Part shown: positions 16,292 to 24,947 of the stretch, in pieces
Position numbering within the stretch: position 1 is the stretch's first letter
How the letters are laid out: each line of letters starts with the position of its first letter
Assembly: GCA_030263395.1 (NCBI GenBank)
Contig: SZOW01000002.1
Location: forward strand, 1 to 64,000
DNA: 64,000 nt
Reading direction: 5' to 3'
Source: QUBU01 sp014337915
GTDB lineage: Bacteria; Pseudomonadota; Gammaproteobacteria; Steroidobacterales; GCA-2729495
The notes under the pieces: generated by a model
The model's input: the letters and a program-made list of their open reading frames with translations, nothing else
Database searches by the model: none
Told to the model about the DNA's origin: nothing
Translations under genes and position numbers: made by a program

Positions 16292-17695
16292 TCAGGTGTA
16301 GGCGCTCTCGCCGTGGGAAACGGTGTCGAGGCCCTGGCGCTCCTCGTCTTCCGTGACCCGCAGGCCGATGGTGGCATCGACGAGGGCATAACCCGCGGCG
16401 GCGACAGCTCCGGACCAGAGGATGGTGACCAGCACGCCCCAGAGCTGGCTGCCCAGCTGTGCGAGGGTCGAGTACTCCGCCACGGCATCGATGGCGTAGT
16501 CATAGACACCGGTGCCGCCGAGCGCGGGATTGCAGAACACTGCGGTCAGCAGCGCCCCGAGGATGCCGCCCACGCAGTGCACGCCGAACACGTCCAGGGA
16601 GTCGTCGTAGCCCAGCACCGCCTTCAGCCGGGTGACCGCCAGCACGCAGACGATGCCGGCCGCCAGGCCGATGACGATGGACCCCATGGGACCGACCCAG
16701 CCGCAGGCCGGCGTGATGGCCACCAGTCCCGCCACCGCACCCGACGCGGCACCGAGCATGGTGGGCGTGCCGCGCCAGAGCCATTCGGCGGAGGACCAGG
16801 CGAGCGCCGCGGCGGCCGTGGCCAGCAGCGTGTTGACGAACACCTGCGCCGCGAGGCCATTGGCTTCCAGGTTGGAGCCGACATTGAAGCCGAACCAGCC
16901 GACCCACAGCAGCGAGGTGCCGATCATGACCATGGGCAGGTTGTGCGGCGGCATGGGCACCCGTCCGTAGCCGACGCGCTTGCCGACGAACAGCGCACCA
17001 ACGATGCCGGCGATGCCGGCATTGATGTGCACCACCGTGCCACCGGCAAAATCCAGTGCCCCCTTCTGGAAGATGAACCCGGCGGTGGCGCTGGCAGCCG
17101 CGGCCGCATCCGCGTCCGTATAGGCATCCGGCCCGGCCCAGAACCAGACCATGTGGGCGATGGGCAGGTAGGCGAAGCTGAACCAGATCACCAGGAACAG
17201 CAGTACCGCCCCGAACCTGATGCGCTCGGCGAAGGCGCCGACCACCAGGCAGGGCGTGATTGCCGCGAAGGTCGCCTGGAAGGCGAAGTAGGCCATTTCC
17301 GGGACCACCACGCCCTTCGAGAAGGTGGCCGCCAGCGATTCGGGCGTCATGCCCATCATGAATGCGCGATCCAGGCCACCGAAGAAGGCATTCCCCTGGG
17401 TGAAGGCGATGCTGTAGCCGTAGATCGCCCACAGCAGCACCATGACGCAGAAGGTGATGAACACCTGCATCAGCACCGAAAGCACGTTCTTCGAGCGCAC
17501 CATGCCGCCGTAGAACAGCGCCAGGCCCGGGATGGTCATCAGCACCACCAGCATGGTGGAGGTGAGCAGCCAGGCGGTGTCGCCCTTCTCGGGCACCGGG
17601 CCGTCACCCGCCAGGGCGGCGAGCGGCCCCAGCAGCAAGGCTGGCACCAGCGCCAGTGCCGGCTTCCATCGGTTCGTCGCTATGTCGTAGTTCAC
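16292..17695 (-). CDS. amtB: Ammonium transporter AmtB
   Basis: 467 residues: a signal-like first segment, then eleven membrane helices. Family marks include DTAWLLTSTMLVVLMTIPGLALFYGGMVRSKN, FAFQATFAAITPCLVVGAFAERI, and GVHCVGGILGALLTAVF with the pore histidine. It conducts ammonium/ammonia across the inner membrane and is blocked by the PII protein at high nitrogen. The GTG at 17695 was chosen because AGGAG lies just upstream and it follows glnK by 45 bases; GTG is the only start near the glnK end. Confidence 0.95.
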   Translation of the reverse strand: MNYDIATNRWKPALALVPALLLGPLAALAGDGPVPEKGDTAWLLTSTMLVVLMTIPGLALFYGGMVRSKNVLSVLMQVFITFCVMVLLWAIYGYSIAFTQGNAFFGGLDRAFMMGMTPESLAATFSKGVVVPEMAYFAFQATFAAITPCLVVGAFAERIRFGAVLLFLVIWFSFAYLPIAHMVWFWAGPDAYTDADAAAAASATAGFIFQKGALDFAGGTVVHINAGIAGIVGALFVGKRVGYGRVPMPPHNLPMVMIGTSLLWVGWFGFNVGSNLEANGLAAQVFVNTLLATAAAALAWSSAEWLWRGTPTMLGAASGAVAGLVAITPACGWVGPMGSIVIGLAAGIVCVLAVTRLKAVLGYDDSLDVFGVHCVGGILGALLTAVFCNPALGGTGVYDYAIDAVAEYSTLAQLGSQLWGVLVTILWSGAVAAAGYALVDATIGLRVTEDEERQGLDTVSHGESAYT

Positions 17696-17740
17696 TGTCC
17701 TGCTCCTGCCAGTTGCAGCCTGCACCGGGGCACGCTGCGG

Positions 17741-18079
<339 letters not shown>

Positions 18080-18101
18080 GGCGCGTCCTCCGTGCCTTTG
18101 C

Positions 18102-18785
18102 CTATGGGAACAGCCTGAAAGTCTTGCTGATGCTGAAGGCGAGCTGCGTGTCGTCGTCCTTCCTGCCATCGCCGTCGACGTCACCGAGCAGGGACCCGGT
18201 GCTGTAGATGAGTGAGACCCGGTAATCCAGCCCGATGGGCTCGAAGCTGCTGCCGTAGCCGGCCTCGTAGTACTCGCCGTCGAAGTCGTTGCCGAAGATG
18301 CCCACCAGGCCGTAGAAGCCCTTGTAGTCCAGCCGCGGCTGGATGAAGCTGTAGTCGAGCTTCCGGTTGGGCTCGGTATTTCCCGGCTCGATGCTGCCCT
18401 TGAAGTTGTCATACTGTCCGAAGGCGGCCGCGATGCTGAAGACCTTGTAGCCGGCACTCAGGTTGACTTCCTGGTAGGTATCGTCGAAGTCATCGGTGTA
18501 GTAGTAGCCGGTGACGCCGGCACCGTAGCTGATGTCGCCGATGCTGCCGTTGTAGCCGCCATACAGGTCGATCTCCAGGCCCTGCTCGACGTCTGCCGCC
18601 CAGGTGCCGGCATAGAACCCCTCTTGCTTGACGTCGAAGCCGCCCATTGCGGCCGAATCTGCCTGCTTGATGCCGCGGAATATGTAGTCGCTCATGAAGC
18701 CGGCGTTGGCGGTGGCCTCGACGGCCAGGGCGGGCGCGGTAGCGATGGAGCCGGCAAGGGCCAGCATGCACAGGAGTTTCTTCAC
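18102..18785 (-). CDS. TorF-like outer-membrane porin
   Basis: 227 residues with a signal peptide (1-21, LAVEATANAGF) and alternating aromatic beta-strands typical of a small outer-membrane barrel, ending in FSISKTFRLF with the C-terminal aromatic residue. The start NAGFMSDYIFRGIKQ is the signature of the TorF/TIGR02001 family. It is the first gene of the operon with glnK and amtB, so it may pass ammonium, amines or other small nitrogen sources; this role is inferred from context. GTG start at 18785 with GAAAGGA upstream. It follows a sigma-54 promoter. Confidence 0.85.
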   Translation of the reverse strand: MKKLLCMLALAGSIATAPALAVEATANAGFMSDYIFRGIKQADSAAMGGFDVKQEGFYAGTWAADVEQGLEIDLYGGYNGSIGDISYGAGVTGYYYTDDFDDTYQEVNLSAGYKVFSIAAAFGQYDNFKGSIEPGNTEPNRKLDYSFIQPRLDYKGFYGLVGIFGNDFDGEYYEAGYGSSFEPIGLDYRVSLIYSTGSLLGDVDGDGRKDDDTQLAFSISKTFRLFP

Positions 18786-18858
18786 GGACGCAATCCTTTC
18801 GTTGCCTTGCTGCCGGCCGCGGGTGTTGGCAGGATGCGGCCGGGTCGGGGCTGTCATT

Positions 18859-18874
18859 TGCAGGTTTCGTGCCA
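18859..18874 (-). promoter_or_regulatory. Sigma-54 (RpoN) promoter for porin-glnK-amtB
   Basis: On the minus strand the 16 bases TGGCACGAAACCTGCA match the -24/-12 consensus TGGCAC-N5-TTGCA with a single mismatch and the invariant GG and GC correctly spaced. It is about 74 bases upstream of the porin start. With an NtrC-like site further upstream, it predicts induction under nitrogen limitation. Confidence 0.82.
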
Positions 18875-18938
18875 GCACCCGCAATCGAGCCATTTCGCGG
18901 CCTGGCGTGGCCTCGCGCGGCGATGGCACCCGGAAAGC

Positions 18939-18953
18939 GCACCGCAACGGGGC
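18939..18953. promoter_or_regulatory. NtrC-like enhancer site
   Basis: GCACC-GCAAC-GGGGC: one mismatch from the NtrC core GCACC-N5-GGTGC. It lies about 65 bases upstream of the sigma-54 -24 element, a normal distance for an enhancer. A second partial half-site (GGCACCCGG) is at 18925. Confidence 0.5.
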
Positions 18954-19023
18954 GCAATGGCGGGAGGCTGCCCGGTCATGGGGCGGCCGCAATGGCAAAG
19001 TCAGGACAATGGAGCCAGAAACG

Positions 19024-19275
19024 ATGGACACCAAGCTGATCGAGGAACTCGCCCGCAAGCTCGTCGCCAGCGTGCCGCCCGGCGTGCGCGCCCTGCAGGC
19101 CGACATGGAACAGAACTTTCGCGCCCTGCTGGAGGGCGGGCTCGCGCGCATGAACCTGGTGACGCGCGAGGAGTTCGATGTGCAGCAGCGCGTGCTGGAG
19201 CGCAGCCGCGAGAAGCTGCAGGCGCTGGAGGCACGCATCGCCGAACTGGAGAGCCGCGCGCCGCGGAGCCACTGA
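19024..19275 (+). CDS. ubiK: Ubiquinone biosynthesis accessory factor UbiK (YqiC)
   Basis: 83 residues, nearly all helical: LIEELARKLVASVPPGVRALQADMEQNFRALLEGGLARMNLV then EEFDVQQRVLERSREKLQALEARIAELE, the BMFP/UbiK signature. UbiK works with UbiJ in the soluble complex that assembles ubiquinone. ATG at 19024 has GGAG 9 bases upstream; ATG at 19009 (five codons earlier, AGGA site) is an equally good alternative. Divergent from the porin operon; the comM gene follows by 24 bases. UbiJ, UbiE and UbiB are about 11 kb downstream. Confidence 0.88.
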   Translation: MDTKLIEELARKLVASVPPGVRALQADMEQNFRALLEGGLARMNLVTREEFDVQQRVLERSREKLQALEARIAELESRAPRSH

Positions 19276-19299
19276 CGGCCGGCGGCGCGGAGCGCGGCC

Positions 19300-20802
19300 T
19301 TGCGCCTGGCCTGCGCCATCACGCGCGGCGAGCTCGGGCTCGAGGCGCCCGAGGTCAGTGTCGAGGTCTGCCTCAGCGGTGGCCTGCCGGGGCTGGCCAT
19401 CGTCGGCCTCGCCGAAACCACCGTGAAGGAAAGCCGCGAGCGGGTCCGTGCGGCGATCGGCCAGTGCGGCTTCGAGTTCCCGGCCCGCAAGATCGTCGTC
19501 AATCTCGCGCCGGCTGACCTGCCGAAAAGCGGCGGACGCTACGACCTCGCCATTGCCGTGGCCGTGCTGGCAGCCTCGGGGCAGATCCCGGAAGCCCGCC
19601 TGGCCGCGCTCGAACTGCTGGGCGAGCTGGCCTTCACCGGCAGCCTGCGCCCGGTGGCGGGCCTGCTGCCCGCGCTGCTCGCGGCGCAACGGGCCGGGCG
19701 CAGCGCCGTCGTGCCCGCGGGTTGCGCGGCCGAGGCGGGGCTGCTGCGTGGCGCCGATGTCAGGCTCGCCGACCAGCTGATGGCGGTGCTGCGCTTCATC
19801 CAGGGCGAGGAGACGCTGCCGCGGCCGGCGGCCCCCGCCGCGGATGCGCCGCCGGCGCTGGAGGACCTGGCCGACATCCATGGCCAGCAGCAGGCGAAGC
19901 GGGCCCTGGAGATCGCCGCTGCCGGCGGTCACAACGTCCTGTTCATCGGCCCGCCCGGCACGGGCAAGAGCATGCTGGCGCGCCGCCTCCCCGGCCTGCT
20001 GCCGCCGATGACCGAGGAGGAAGCCGTCGAGAGCGCCGCGCTGGGCTCGCTGGCCGGCAGTCCGCTGCCACGCGCCTGGGCGATCCGGCCATTTCGCGCC
20101 CCGCACCACACGGCCACCACCGCCGCGCTGGTCGGCGGCGGCAGCTGGCCGCGGCCGGGCGAGATCTCGCTGGCACACCATGGCGTGCTGTTCCTCGACG
20201 AACTGCCCGAGTTTTCGCGCGGTACCCTGGAGGCGCTGCGCGAGCCGCTGGAGACCGGGCGCATCGCCGTGGCGCGCGCAGCCCGCACCCTGGAGTTCCC
20301 GGCACGGTTCCAGCTGGTGGCGGCCATGAACCCCTGCCCCTGCGGCTACCACGGTGACCTCGCCCGTCCCTGCCGCTGTTCGCCGGAGCAGGTGCGGCGC
20401 TACCAGGAGCGGTTGTCCGGACCGTTCCTGGACCGCCTCGACATCCGCCTGCCAGTGAGTCGCCCGGGCATCCAGCTCGCCGTTGCTGAAGCCACCGAGA
20501 CCTCCGCGCGGGTGGCCAGGCGCGTGGCCGCGGCGCGGGCGCTGCAGATCAGCCGTGCCGGCAAGCCCAACGCCGCGCTGACGGCGCCGGAGATCCGCGA
20601 TGGCTGCATGCCGCTGGCCGCGGGGATCCGGCTGCTGGAGGCGGCCGCTGCCCGGCTGCAGCTGTCGCGCCGCGCCTGCGACAGTGTCCTGCGGCTGGCA
20701 CGCACGGTGGCCGACCTGGCAGCGGAGGCCAGCGTGACCGCCGCGCATGTCGCGGAAGCGCTGAGTCTGCGCAACGGCGGCCTGCGAACGGGAGCCGGCT
20801 GA
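19300..20802 (+). CDS. comM: YifB/ComM-family Mg-chelatase-like AAA+ ATPase
   Basis: 500 residues. N-terminal Lon-like domain (GLPGLAIVGLAETTVKESRERVRAAI; NLAPADLPKSGGRYDL), Walker A GPPGTGKS at 217-224, Walker B GVLFLDELPEF, and a Cys4 zinc insertion CPCGYHGDLARPCRCSPEQV, then the Mg_chelatase C domain. ComM is a hexameric helicase that promotes branch migration during integration of DNA taken up in transformation; YifB relatives occur widely. The start is a TTG at 19300 with GGAGCGC upstream; the N terminus aligns with family members. Confidence 0.93.
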   Translation: MRLACAITRGELGLEAPEVSVEVCLSGGLPGLAIVGLAETTVKESRERVRAAIGQCGFEFPARKIVVNLAPADLPKSGGRYDLAIAVAVLAASGQIPEARLAALELLGELAFTGSLRPVAGLLPALLAAQRAGRSAVVPAGCAAEAGLLRGADVRLADQLMAVLRFIQGEETLPRPAAPAADAPPALEDLADIHGQQQAKRALEIAAAGGHNVLFIGPPGTGKSMLARRLPGLLPPMTEEEAVESAALGSLAGSPLPRAWAIRPFRAPHHTATTAALVGGGSWPRPGEISLAHHGVLFLDELPEFSRGTLEALREPLETGRIAVARAARTLEFPARFQLVAAMNPCPCGYHGDLARPCRCSPEQVRRYQERLSGPFLDRLDIRLPVSRPGIQLAVAEATETSARVARRVAAARALQISRAGKPNAALTAPEIRDGCMPLAAGIRLLEAAAARLQLSRRACDSVLRLARTVADLAAEASVTAAHVAEALSLRNGGLRTGAG

Positions 20803-20872
20803 GCGCGGGTGTAACATGCGGGCCCCGATCGCAGCGGCCGCGCCGCTCGAGGCTCCGCCGAGGCCCCCGCCG

Positions 20873-21805
20873 ATGCCCGAATCCGCCGCACTCCGCCTGC
20901 GCATCGCGCTTGCCTTCCTCTGCATCCTCGTCGTCTGGGGAACCACCTACCTGGCGATTGCCATCGTGCTGCGCGACCTGCCGCCGTTCCTGTCGGCCGC
21001 GATGCGCTTCCTGCTGGCAGCGGCGCTGCTCTACGGCCTGCTGCGGCTGCAGGGGCCGAGGCCGATGGCCGGCCTGCCGACCCGCACGGTGATCGTCAGC
21101 GGCATCCTGCTGTGCGGGCTCGGCAACGGCTTCACCGTGTTCGCCATGCAGGGCGTACCCTCGGGCATCGCTGCACTGCTGAACTCCACCATCCCGATCT
21201 GCGTGACGCTGCTCGACTGGGGCTTCTTCAGCCGGCGCCGGCCCAGCCCCTGGACCGGCATCGGGCTGGTGGTCGGCGTGGGCGGCGTGGGGCTCATCGT
21301 CAGCCAGACCGCATCTACGGCCGGGCTGCGCGGGCTCGGCTACATGCTGTCGCTGGCGGTCGCCGTCACGGCCTGGAGCATCGGCACCCTGGTCCAGCGC
21401 GGCGCCGTGCCGCGCCAGCGCCTGCTGGCACTGGGCTGTGGCCAGTTCGCCTCCGGTGGCGCCTTCCTCTGCCTGGTAGCGCTGTGGCGTGGCGAGTTCG
21501 CCGGCCTGGACCTCGGCGCCGTGGCGCCGGCCGGCTGGCTGGCACTGGCGTTCCTCGCGGTGTTCGGCAGCATCCTCGCGCAGTCGAGTTACCTCTGGCT
21601 GCTGACGCGCTGGCCGGCGGAAAAAGTCACGACCTACGCGGTGGTCAACCCGGTGATCGCCCTGGTGCTCGGTAGCCTGGTCCTCGATGAACCGGTCACC
21701 TGGTCGAGCACGGCGGGCGCGGCACTGGTGCTCGGTGGCGTGGCGCTGGTGCTGTTCGAGCAGCAGATCACCGCGGCGCTGCGCCGCCGGTCCAGCCAGG
21801 GCTGA
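20873..21805 (+). CDS. EamA/DMT family transporter
   Basis: 310 residues with ten membrane helices in two EamA repeats. First repeat: CILVVWGTTYLAIAIVLRDLPPFLSAAMRFLLAA; second: YVVNPVIALVLGSLVLDEPVTWSSTAGAALVLGGVAL, the typical end. The family exports metabolites or amino acids; the substrate cannot be inferred. ATG at 20873 chosen because the membrane helix begins about 10 residues later; an ATG at 20816 would add 19 Pro/Ala-rich residues. Confidence 0.85.
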   Translation: MPESAALRLRIALAFLCILVVWGTTYLAIAIVLRDLPPFLSAAMRFLLAAALLYGLLRLQGPRPMAGLPTRTVIVSGILLCGLGNGFTVFAMQGVPSGIAALLNSTIPICVTLLDWGFFSRRRPSPWTGIGLVVGVGGVGLIVSQTASTAGLRGLGYMLSLAVAVTAWSIGTLVQRGAVPRQRLLALGCGQFASGGAFLCLVALWRGEFAGLDLGAVAPAGWLALAFLAVFGSILAQSSYLWLLTRWPAEKVTTYAVVNPVIALVLGSLVLDEPVTWSSTAGAALVLGGVALVLFEQQITAALRRRSSQG

Positions 21806-21903
21806 GTGCCGCAGGACCGACGCGCGATGGCGGCGGCATGCCGACGCCGCCGCAGCGCCGTGGCAGAATGACGTCGTCTTCGCAGCCACACGAGCCTCCC
21901 GCC

Positions 21904-22923
21904 ATGAGCGGACCGAGCGACAACGCCCCCCGACCAGATCGCGGCCGCCGCATCGCGCGGCTCGTTGCGTTCATCGTGGTCGTCGCCCTGGCGGCAGCCG
22001 CCGCCCAGTGGCTCGGTGGCGGCCGCGAGGCGGCGCAAGGCCAGCGCGAGGACCTGGCGAAGCTGCAACGTCGCCTGGGCTCGATCGAGGACCGCATCAG
22101 CCACGAGCGCGAGGACCTCGCCCGCCTGGTCACGCGCCTCGGACCGCCCGGCAACGGCCAGGACAGCATCGTCGCCCGGATCGACAGGCTCGAGGAGCAG
22201 CTGGCAAAGCTGCCCGGTGGCGAACACACGCGCAGCGCCTGGCTGGTGGACCAGGCGGCTTATTTCCTGCGCATCGCCAATGCCCAGGAGAACCTCGCCG
22301 GCAACAGCAGCAGTGCGCTGAAGGCGCTGGCCATCGCCGACGAGTACCTGCGCGATGCGGCCGACCCGCGCCTGCTGCCGGTGCGCAAGCTCATCGCCAG
22401 CGAGCAGGCGGCCCTGCGCGCAGTGCCGGTGGTGGATGCCGAGGGCCTGGTGCTGAAACTCGATGCGCTGGCCGGCCAGCTGCGCCAGCTGCCACAGCGA
22501 CAGGCGCCCGTGGAGTTCCGGCCGGAGGCGGCGCGGGCTCCAGCGGAACTGACCGGCACCGAGCGCGCCCTGGCGACCCTGCGCAATGCCTTCCTCAGCG
22601 TCGTCAGCGTGCGCCGCAGGGATGCGCCGCCGGCCACGACCATGACGGCCGAGACCGGCGACCTGGTGGCGCGCAACCTCGGTACCCAGCTGCAGATCGC
22701 GCAGCTGGCGCTGCTCAGGAGCGAGCCGCGCGCCTTCCATGCCGCGCTGGCGGAGACCCGCCGCCAGCTCGTCCAGTACTACGACACCGATGCCGCCGCT
22801 GGCGCCGCGGCGCTGGCCACGCTCGATGCCATCGCCGCAACGGCCATGCCGGACTCGCTGCCGGACATCTCCGCCTCGCTGGCGGCGCTGACCCGCCTGC
22901 GGGAGCGTGAGCCGGCGCCATGA
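21904..22923 (+). CDS. hemX: HemX-like membrane protein
   Basis: 339 residues. One N-terminal membrane segment (about 18-36), then a long coiled coil (REDLAKLQRRLGSIEDRISHEREDL) and the HemX domain with SAWLVDQAAYFLRIANAQENL and ALKALAIADEYLRDAADPRLLPVRKLIA. HemX is usually encoded between hemD and hemY; its biochemical role is unsettled (annotated as uroporphyrinogen-III methyltransferase, but it lacks that domain). Here hemC and hemD are absent upstream. ATG at 21904. Overlaps hemY by 4 bases. Confidence 0.85.
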   Translation: MSGPSDNAPRPDRGRRIARLVAFIVVVALAAAAAQWLGGGREAAQGQREDLAKLQRRLGSIEDRISHEREDLARLVTRLGPPGNGQDSIVARIDRLEEQLAKLPGGEHTRSAWLVDQAAYFLRIANAQENLAGNSSSALKALAIADEYLRDAADPRLLPVRKLIASEQAALRAVPVVDAEGLVLKLDALAGQLRQLPQRQAPVEFRPEAARAPAELTGTERALATLRNAFLSVVSVRRRDAPPATTMTAETGDLVARNLGTQLQIAQLALLRSEPRAFHAALAETRRQLVQYYDTDAAAGAAALATLDAIAATAMPDSLPDISASLAALTRLREREPAP

Positions 22924-24119
22924 AGGGCGGGCTGGCCATTGCGCTGGCGCTGGCCCTCGGGGCGCTGGCCGGGCATTTTCTCCTGCAGGACAACGGCTAC
23001 GTCCTGGTCAGCTTCCAGGGCTATGTGGTCGAGATGTCGGTGCCGATCGCCCTCGCCCTGCTGGTGCTGGCCTACCTGGCGGTGCGCCTGGTCGCCTGGC
23101 TGTGGCGCGTGCCGCGGCAACTGGGCGAGGCCACCGCGCGGGCGCGGGTGCGCTGGGCCGGGCGCCAGGCCACGCGCGGCTACATTGCCATTGCCGCTGG
23201 CAAGCTCGACCAGGGCGAACGGCTGCTCACCCGTGGCGCGCGCCGCAGTGGCGCGCCGCTCATGAACTATCTGGCTGCGGCACGGCTCGCCCACCAGCGC
23301 AACGACCCGGACCGCCGCGACGGCTGGCTGCGCATGGCCTATGAGCAAGAACCGGCCGCCGCCGATGCCGTGCTGCTGGCCCAGGCCGAGATGCAGATGG
23401 ACGACCAGGCCTTCGACCAGGCGCTGGCGACGCTCAACCGCATCCGCGAGCACAACCCGAAGCATGGCCAGGCGCTGCGGCTGCTCGCGGCCCTCTACTG
23501 GCGCCGCCAGGACTGGCGTGCCCTGCTCGACCTGCTGCCGGCCCTGCGCGCCATGCCACCGCTGCCACCGGCCAAGCTCAACCTCTGGACCACGGATGCC
23601 TTCGAAGCCCTGCTGGCCGATCCCGCCCTCGACGAGCCCGGCCTCGACCGCCTCTGGGATGAGGTGCCGAAACTGCTGCGCGGTGAGCCACGCCTGGTGC
23701 TGGCCCGGGCCCGCACGCTGGCACGCTGCGGTGCCGTGGCGACGGCGGAAGCGGAAGTCCGCCGGGCGCTGCGCGAGCGCTGGGATGCCAGCCTCATCCG
23801 CTTCTACGGCGAGCTGCCGCTGCCCGAGGCCGCGCAGCAGCTGAAGAATGCCGAGGCCTTCCTGCGCGAACGGCCCGAGGACCCGGACCTGCTGCTCAGC
23901 GTGGGCCGGCTGTCGTTCCGCAACCAGCTCTGGGGCAAGGCGCGCAGCTACCTGGAAACCAGCCTGTCGATCCGGCCGACGCCCGAAGGTTGCGCCGCGC
24001 TGGGGCAGCTGCTGGACCGCATCGGGGACCGCGAGGCCGCGGCGCGCGCCTACCAGCGTGGACTGGCGCTCAGCACCGCCGGATCGAAGACGCCGACCAT
24101 GGCGCCCGTCGCGCGCTAG
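22920..24119 (+). CDS. hemY: HemY, heme-biosynthesis-associated TPR protein
   Basis: 399 residues. Two N-terminal membrane helices (3-22 and 40-62), with the HemY_N signature DNGYVLVSFQGYVVEMSVPIALALL, then a periplasm- or cytosol-facing series of TPR repeats (for example ARSYLETSLSIRPTPEGCAALGQLLDRIG). Found next to hemX in gammaproteobacteria; not the Bacillus HemY oxidase. The ATG lies in an ATGA overlap with the end of hemX, so translation is coupled. Confidence 0.88.
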   Translation: MKGGLAIALALALGALAGHFLLQDNGYVLVSFQGYVVEMSVPIALALLVLAYLAVRLVAWLWRVPRQLGEATARARVRWAGRQATRGYIAIAAGKLDQGERLLTRGARRSGAPLMNYLAAARLAHQRNDPDRRDGWLRMAYEQEPAAADAVLLAQAEMQMDDQAFDQALATLNRIREHNPKHGQALRLLAALYWRRQDWRALLDLLPALRAMPPLPPAKLNLWTTDAFEALLADPALDEPGLDRLWDEVPKLLRGEPRLVLARARTLARCGAVATAEAEVRRALRERWDASLIRFYGELPLPEAAQQLKNAEAFLRERPEDPDLLLSVGRLSFRNQLWGKARSYLETSLSIRPTPEGCAALGQLLDRIGDREAAARAYQRGLALSTAGSKTPTMAPVAR

Positions 24120-24143
24120 CTTCGCGGCAGGCTCGCGCCAGCG

Positions 24144-24791
24144 TCAGGCGGCTACCGGGCGGCTGCGGCGGCTGCCGAGCCACTCGATCAGCGGCTCCCA
24201 CTGCTCCCAGTCCGGCCAGGCCAGGTATTCAGGCAGTTCGAAGATGCCGAGGCCGCGGGTGTAGGCACGGATGTAGTTCTGTGCCTCGCGCAGCTTGGTG
24301 AGGTAGGGCGTCTTCAGGCTGTCCAGGTACTCGTCGAGTTCGCCGGCGATCAGCGTGTTCTCGCGCACCCGGTTGCCGACCACCGCGATGCGCACCTCGC
24401 GGCGCTCGACGCGGCCGACGTCGGCCAGGTCCTCGAGGAACTTGGCGGCGGCGCTGATATCGATGGTCGAGGGCAGCACCGGCACGATGATGGTCTCGGA
24501 ATGGCGCACCATCTCGGTGAGTTCCGGGCCGTGGACGCGGGCCGGGGCGTCGATGATCACCACCTCCGAGTTGCGCGGCACGCCGCGCAGGCCGTGCTTG
24601 TAGGCCTCTACGCCCTCGATGGGCGCGCGATCGGCCGGCCGCCGCGCCAGCCAGTCGAGGCTGGAGCGCTGGGGGTCGTAGTCGGCCAGTGCCACGCGCT
24701 TGTCCTGCGTTGCATAGTAGCTGGCCAGGTTGGTGGCGATCGTGCTTTTCCCGCAGCCGCCCTTGGCGTTGAGCACCATGATATGCCGCAT
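24144..24791 (-). CDS. ParA/MinD-like ATPase without partner
   Basis: 215 residues. Deviant Walker A motif KGGCGKST (10-17) with the signature lysine, Walker A' region VALADYDPQRSSLDWL, and Walker B VVIIDAPARV. It looks like an orphan ParA of the VirC1-like group that positions cell components rather than a plasmid protein. No ParB is next to it. C terminus is rich in Trp and Tyr (LAWPDWEQWEPLIEW). ATG at 24791. It converges with hemY (24-base gap) and is divergent from dapF. Confidence 0.85.
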   Translation of the reverse strand: MRHIMVLNAKGGCGKSTIATNLASYYATQDKRVALADYDPQRSSLDWLARRPADRAPIEGVEAYKHGLRGVPRNSEVVIIDAPARVHGPELTEMVRHSETIIVPVLPSTIDISAAAKFLEDLADVGRVERREVRIAVVGNRVRENTLIAGELDEYLDSLKTPYLTKLREAQNYIRAYTRGLGIFELPEYLAWPDWEQWEPLIEWLGSRRSRPVAA

Positions 24792-24895
24792 CGTTTTTAT
24801 TCCCTGGTTGCCCGGCGTTGGTCCGCCATCCGCAGCGTGGGAGCCGGGCGGCAGCCCCCGGCTCCGCACCGGGGAACTAGAAGGTAATCGGGCAT

Positions 24896-24921
24896 TTGAC
24901 AAAAGTCCATGCCGATATAAT
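24896..24921 (+). promoter_or_regulatory. dapF promoter-like elements with short spacing
   Basis: Perfect TTGACA at 24896-24901 and perfect TATAAT at 24916-24921 in an AT-rich patch, but only 14 bases apart instead of 17. An alternative reading is TTGACA-N16-TAATGA. It lies 27 bases upstream of the dapF ATG. Confidence 0.5.
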
Positions 24922-24947
24922 GACGCGCCTGTCGCAGATCGGATCCC

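Noticed and set aside
18976..20946. Long open frame (656 codons) antisense to ubiK and comM
   Set aside because: No protein family and low-complexity composition; comM on the other strand is unmistakable.
24144..24791. Plasmid or integrated-element partition gene
   Set aside because: No ParB, no parS-like repeats, and the flanks are conserved chromosomal genes.
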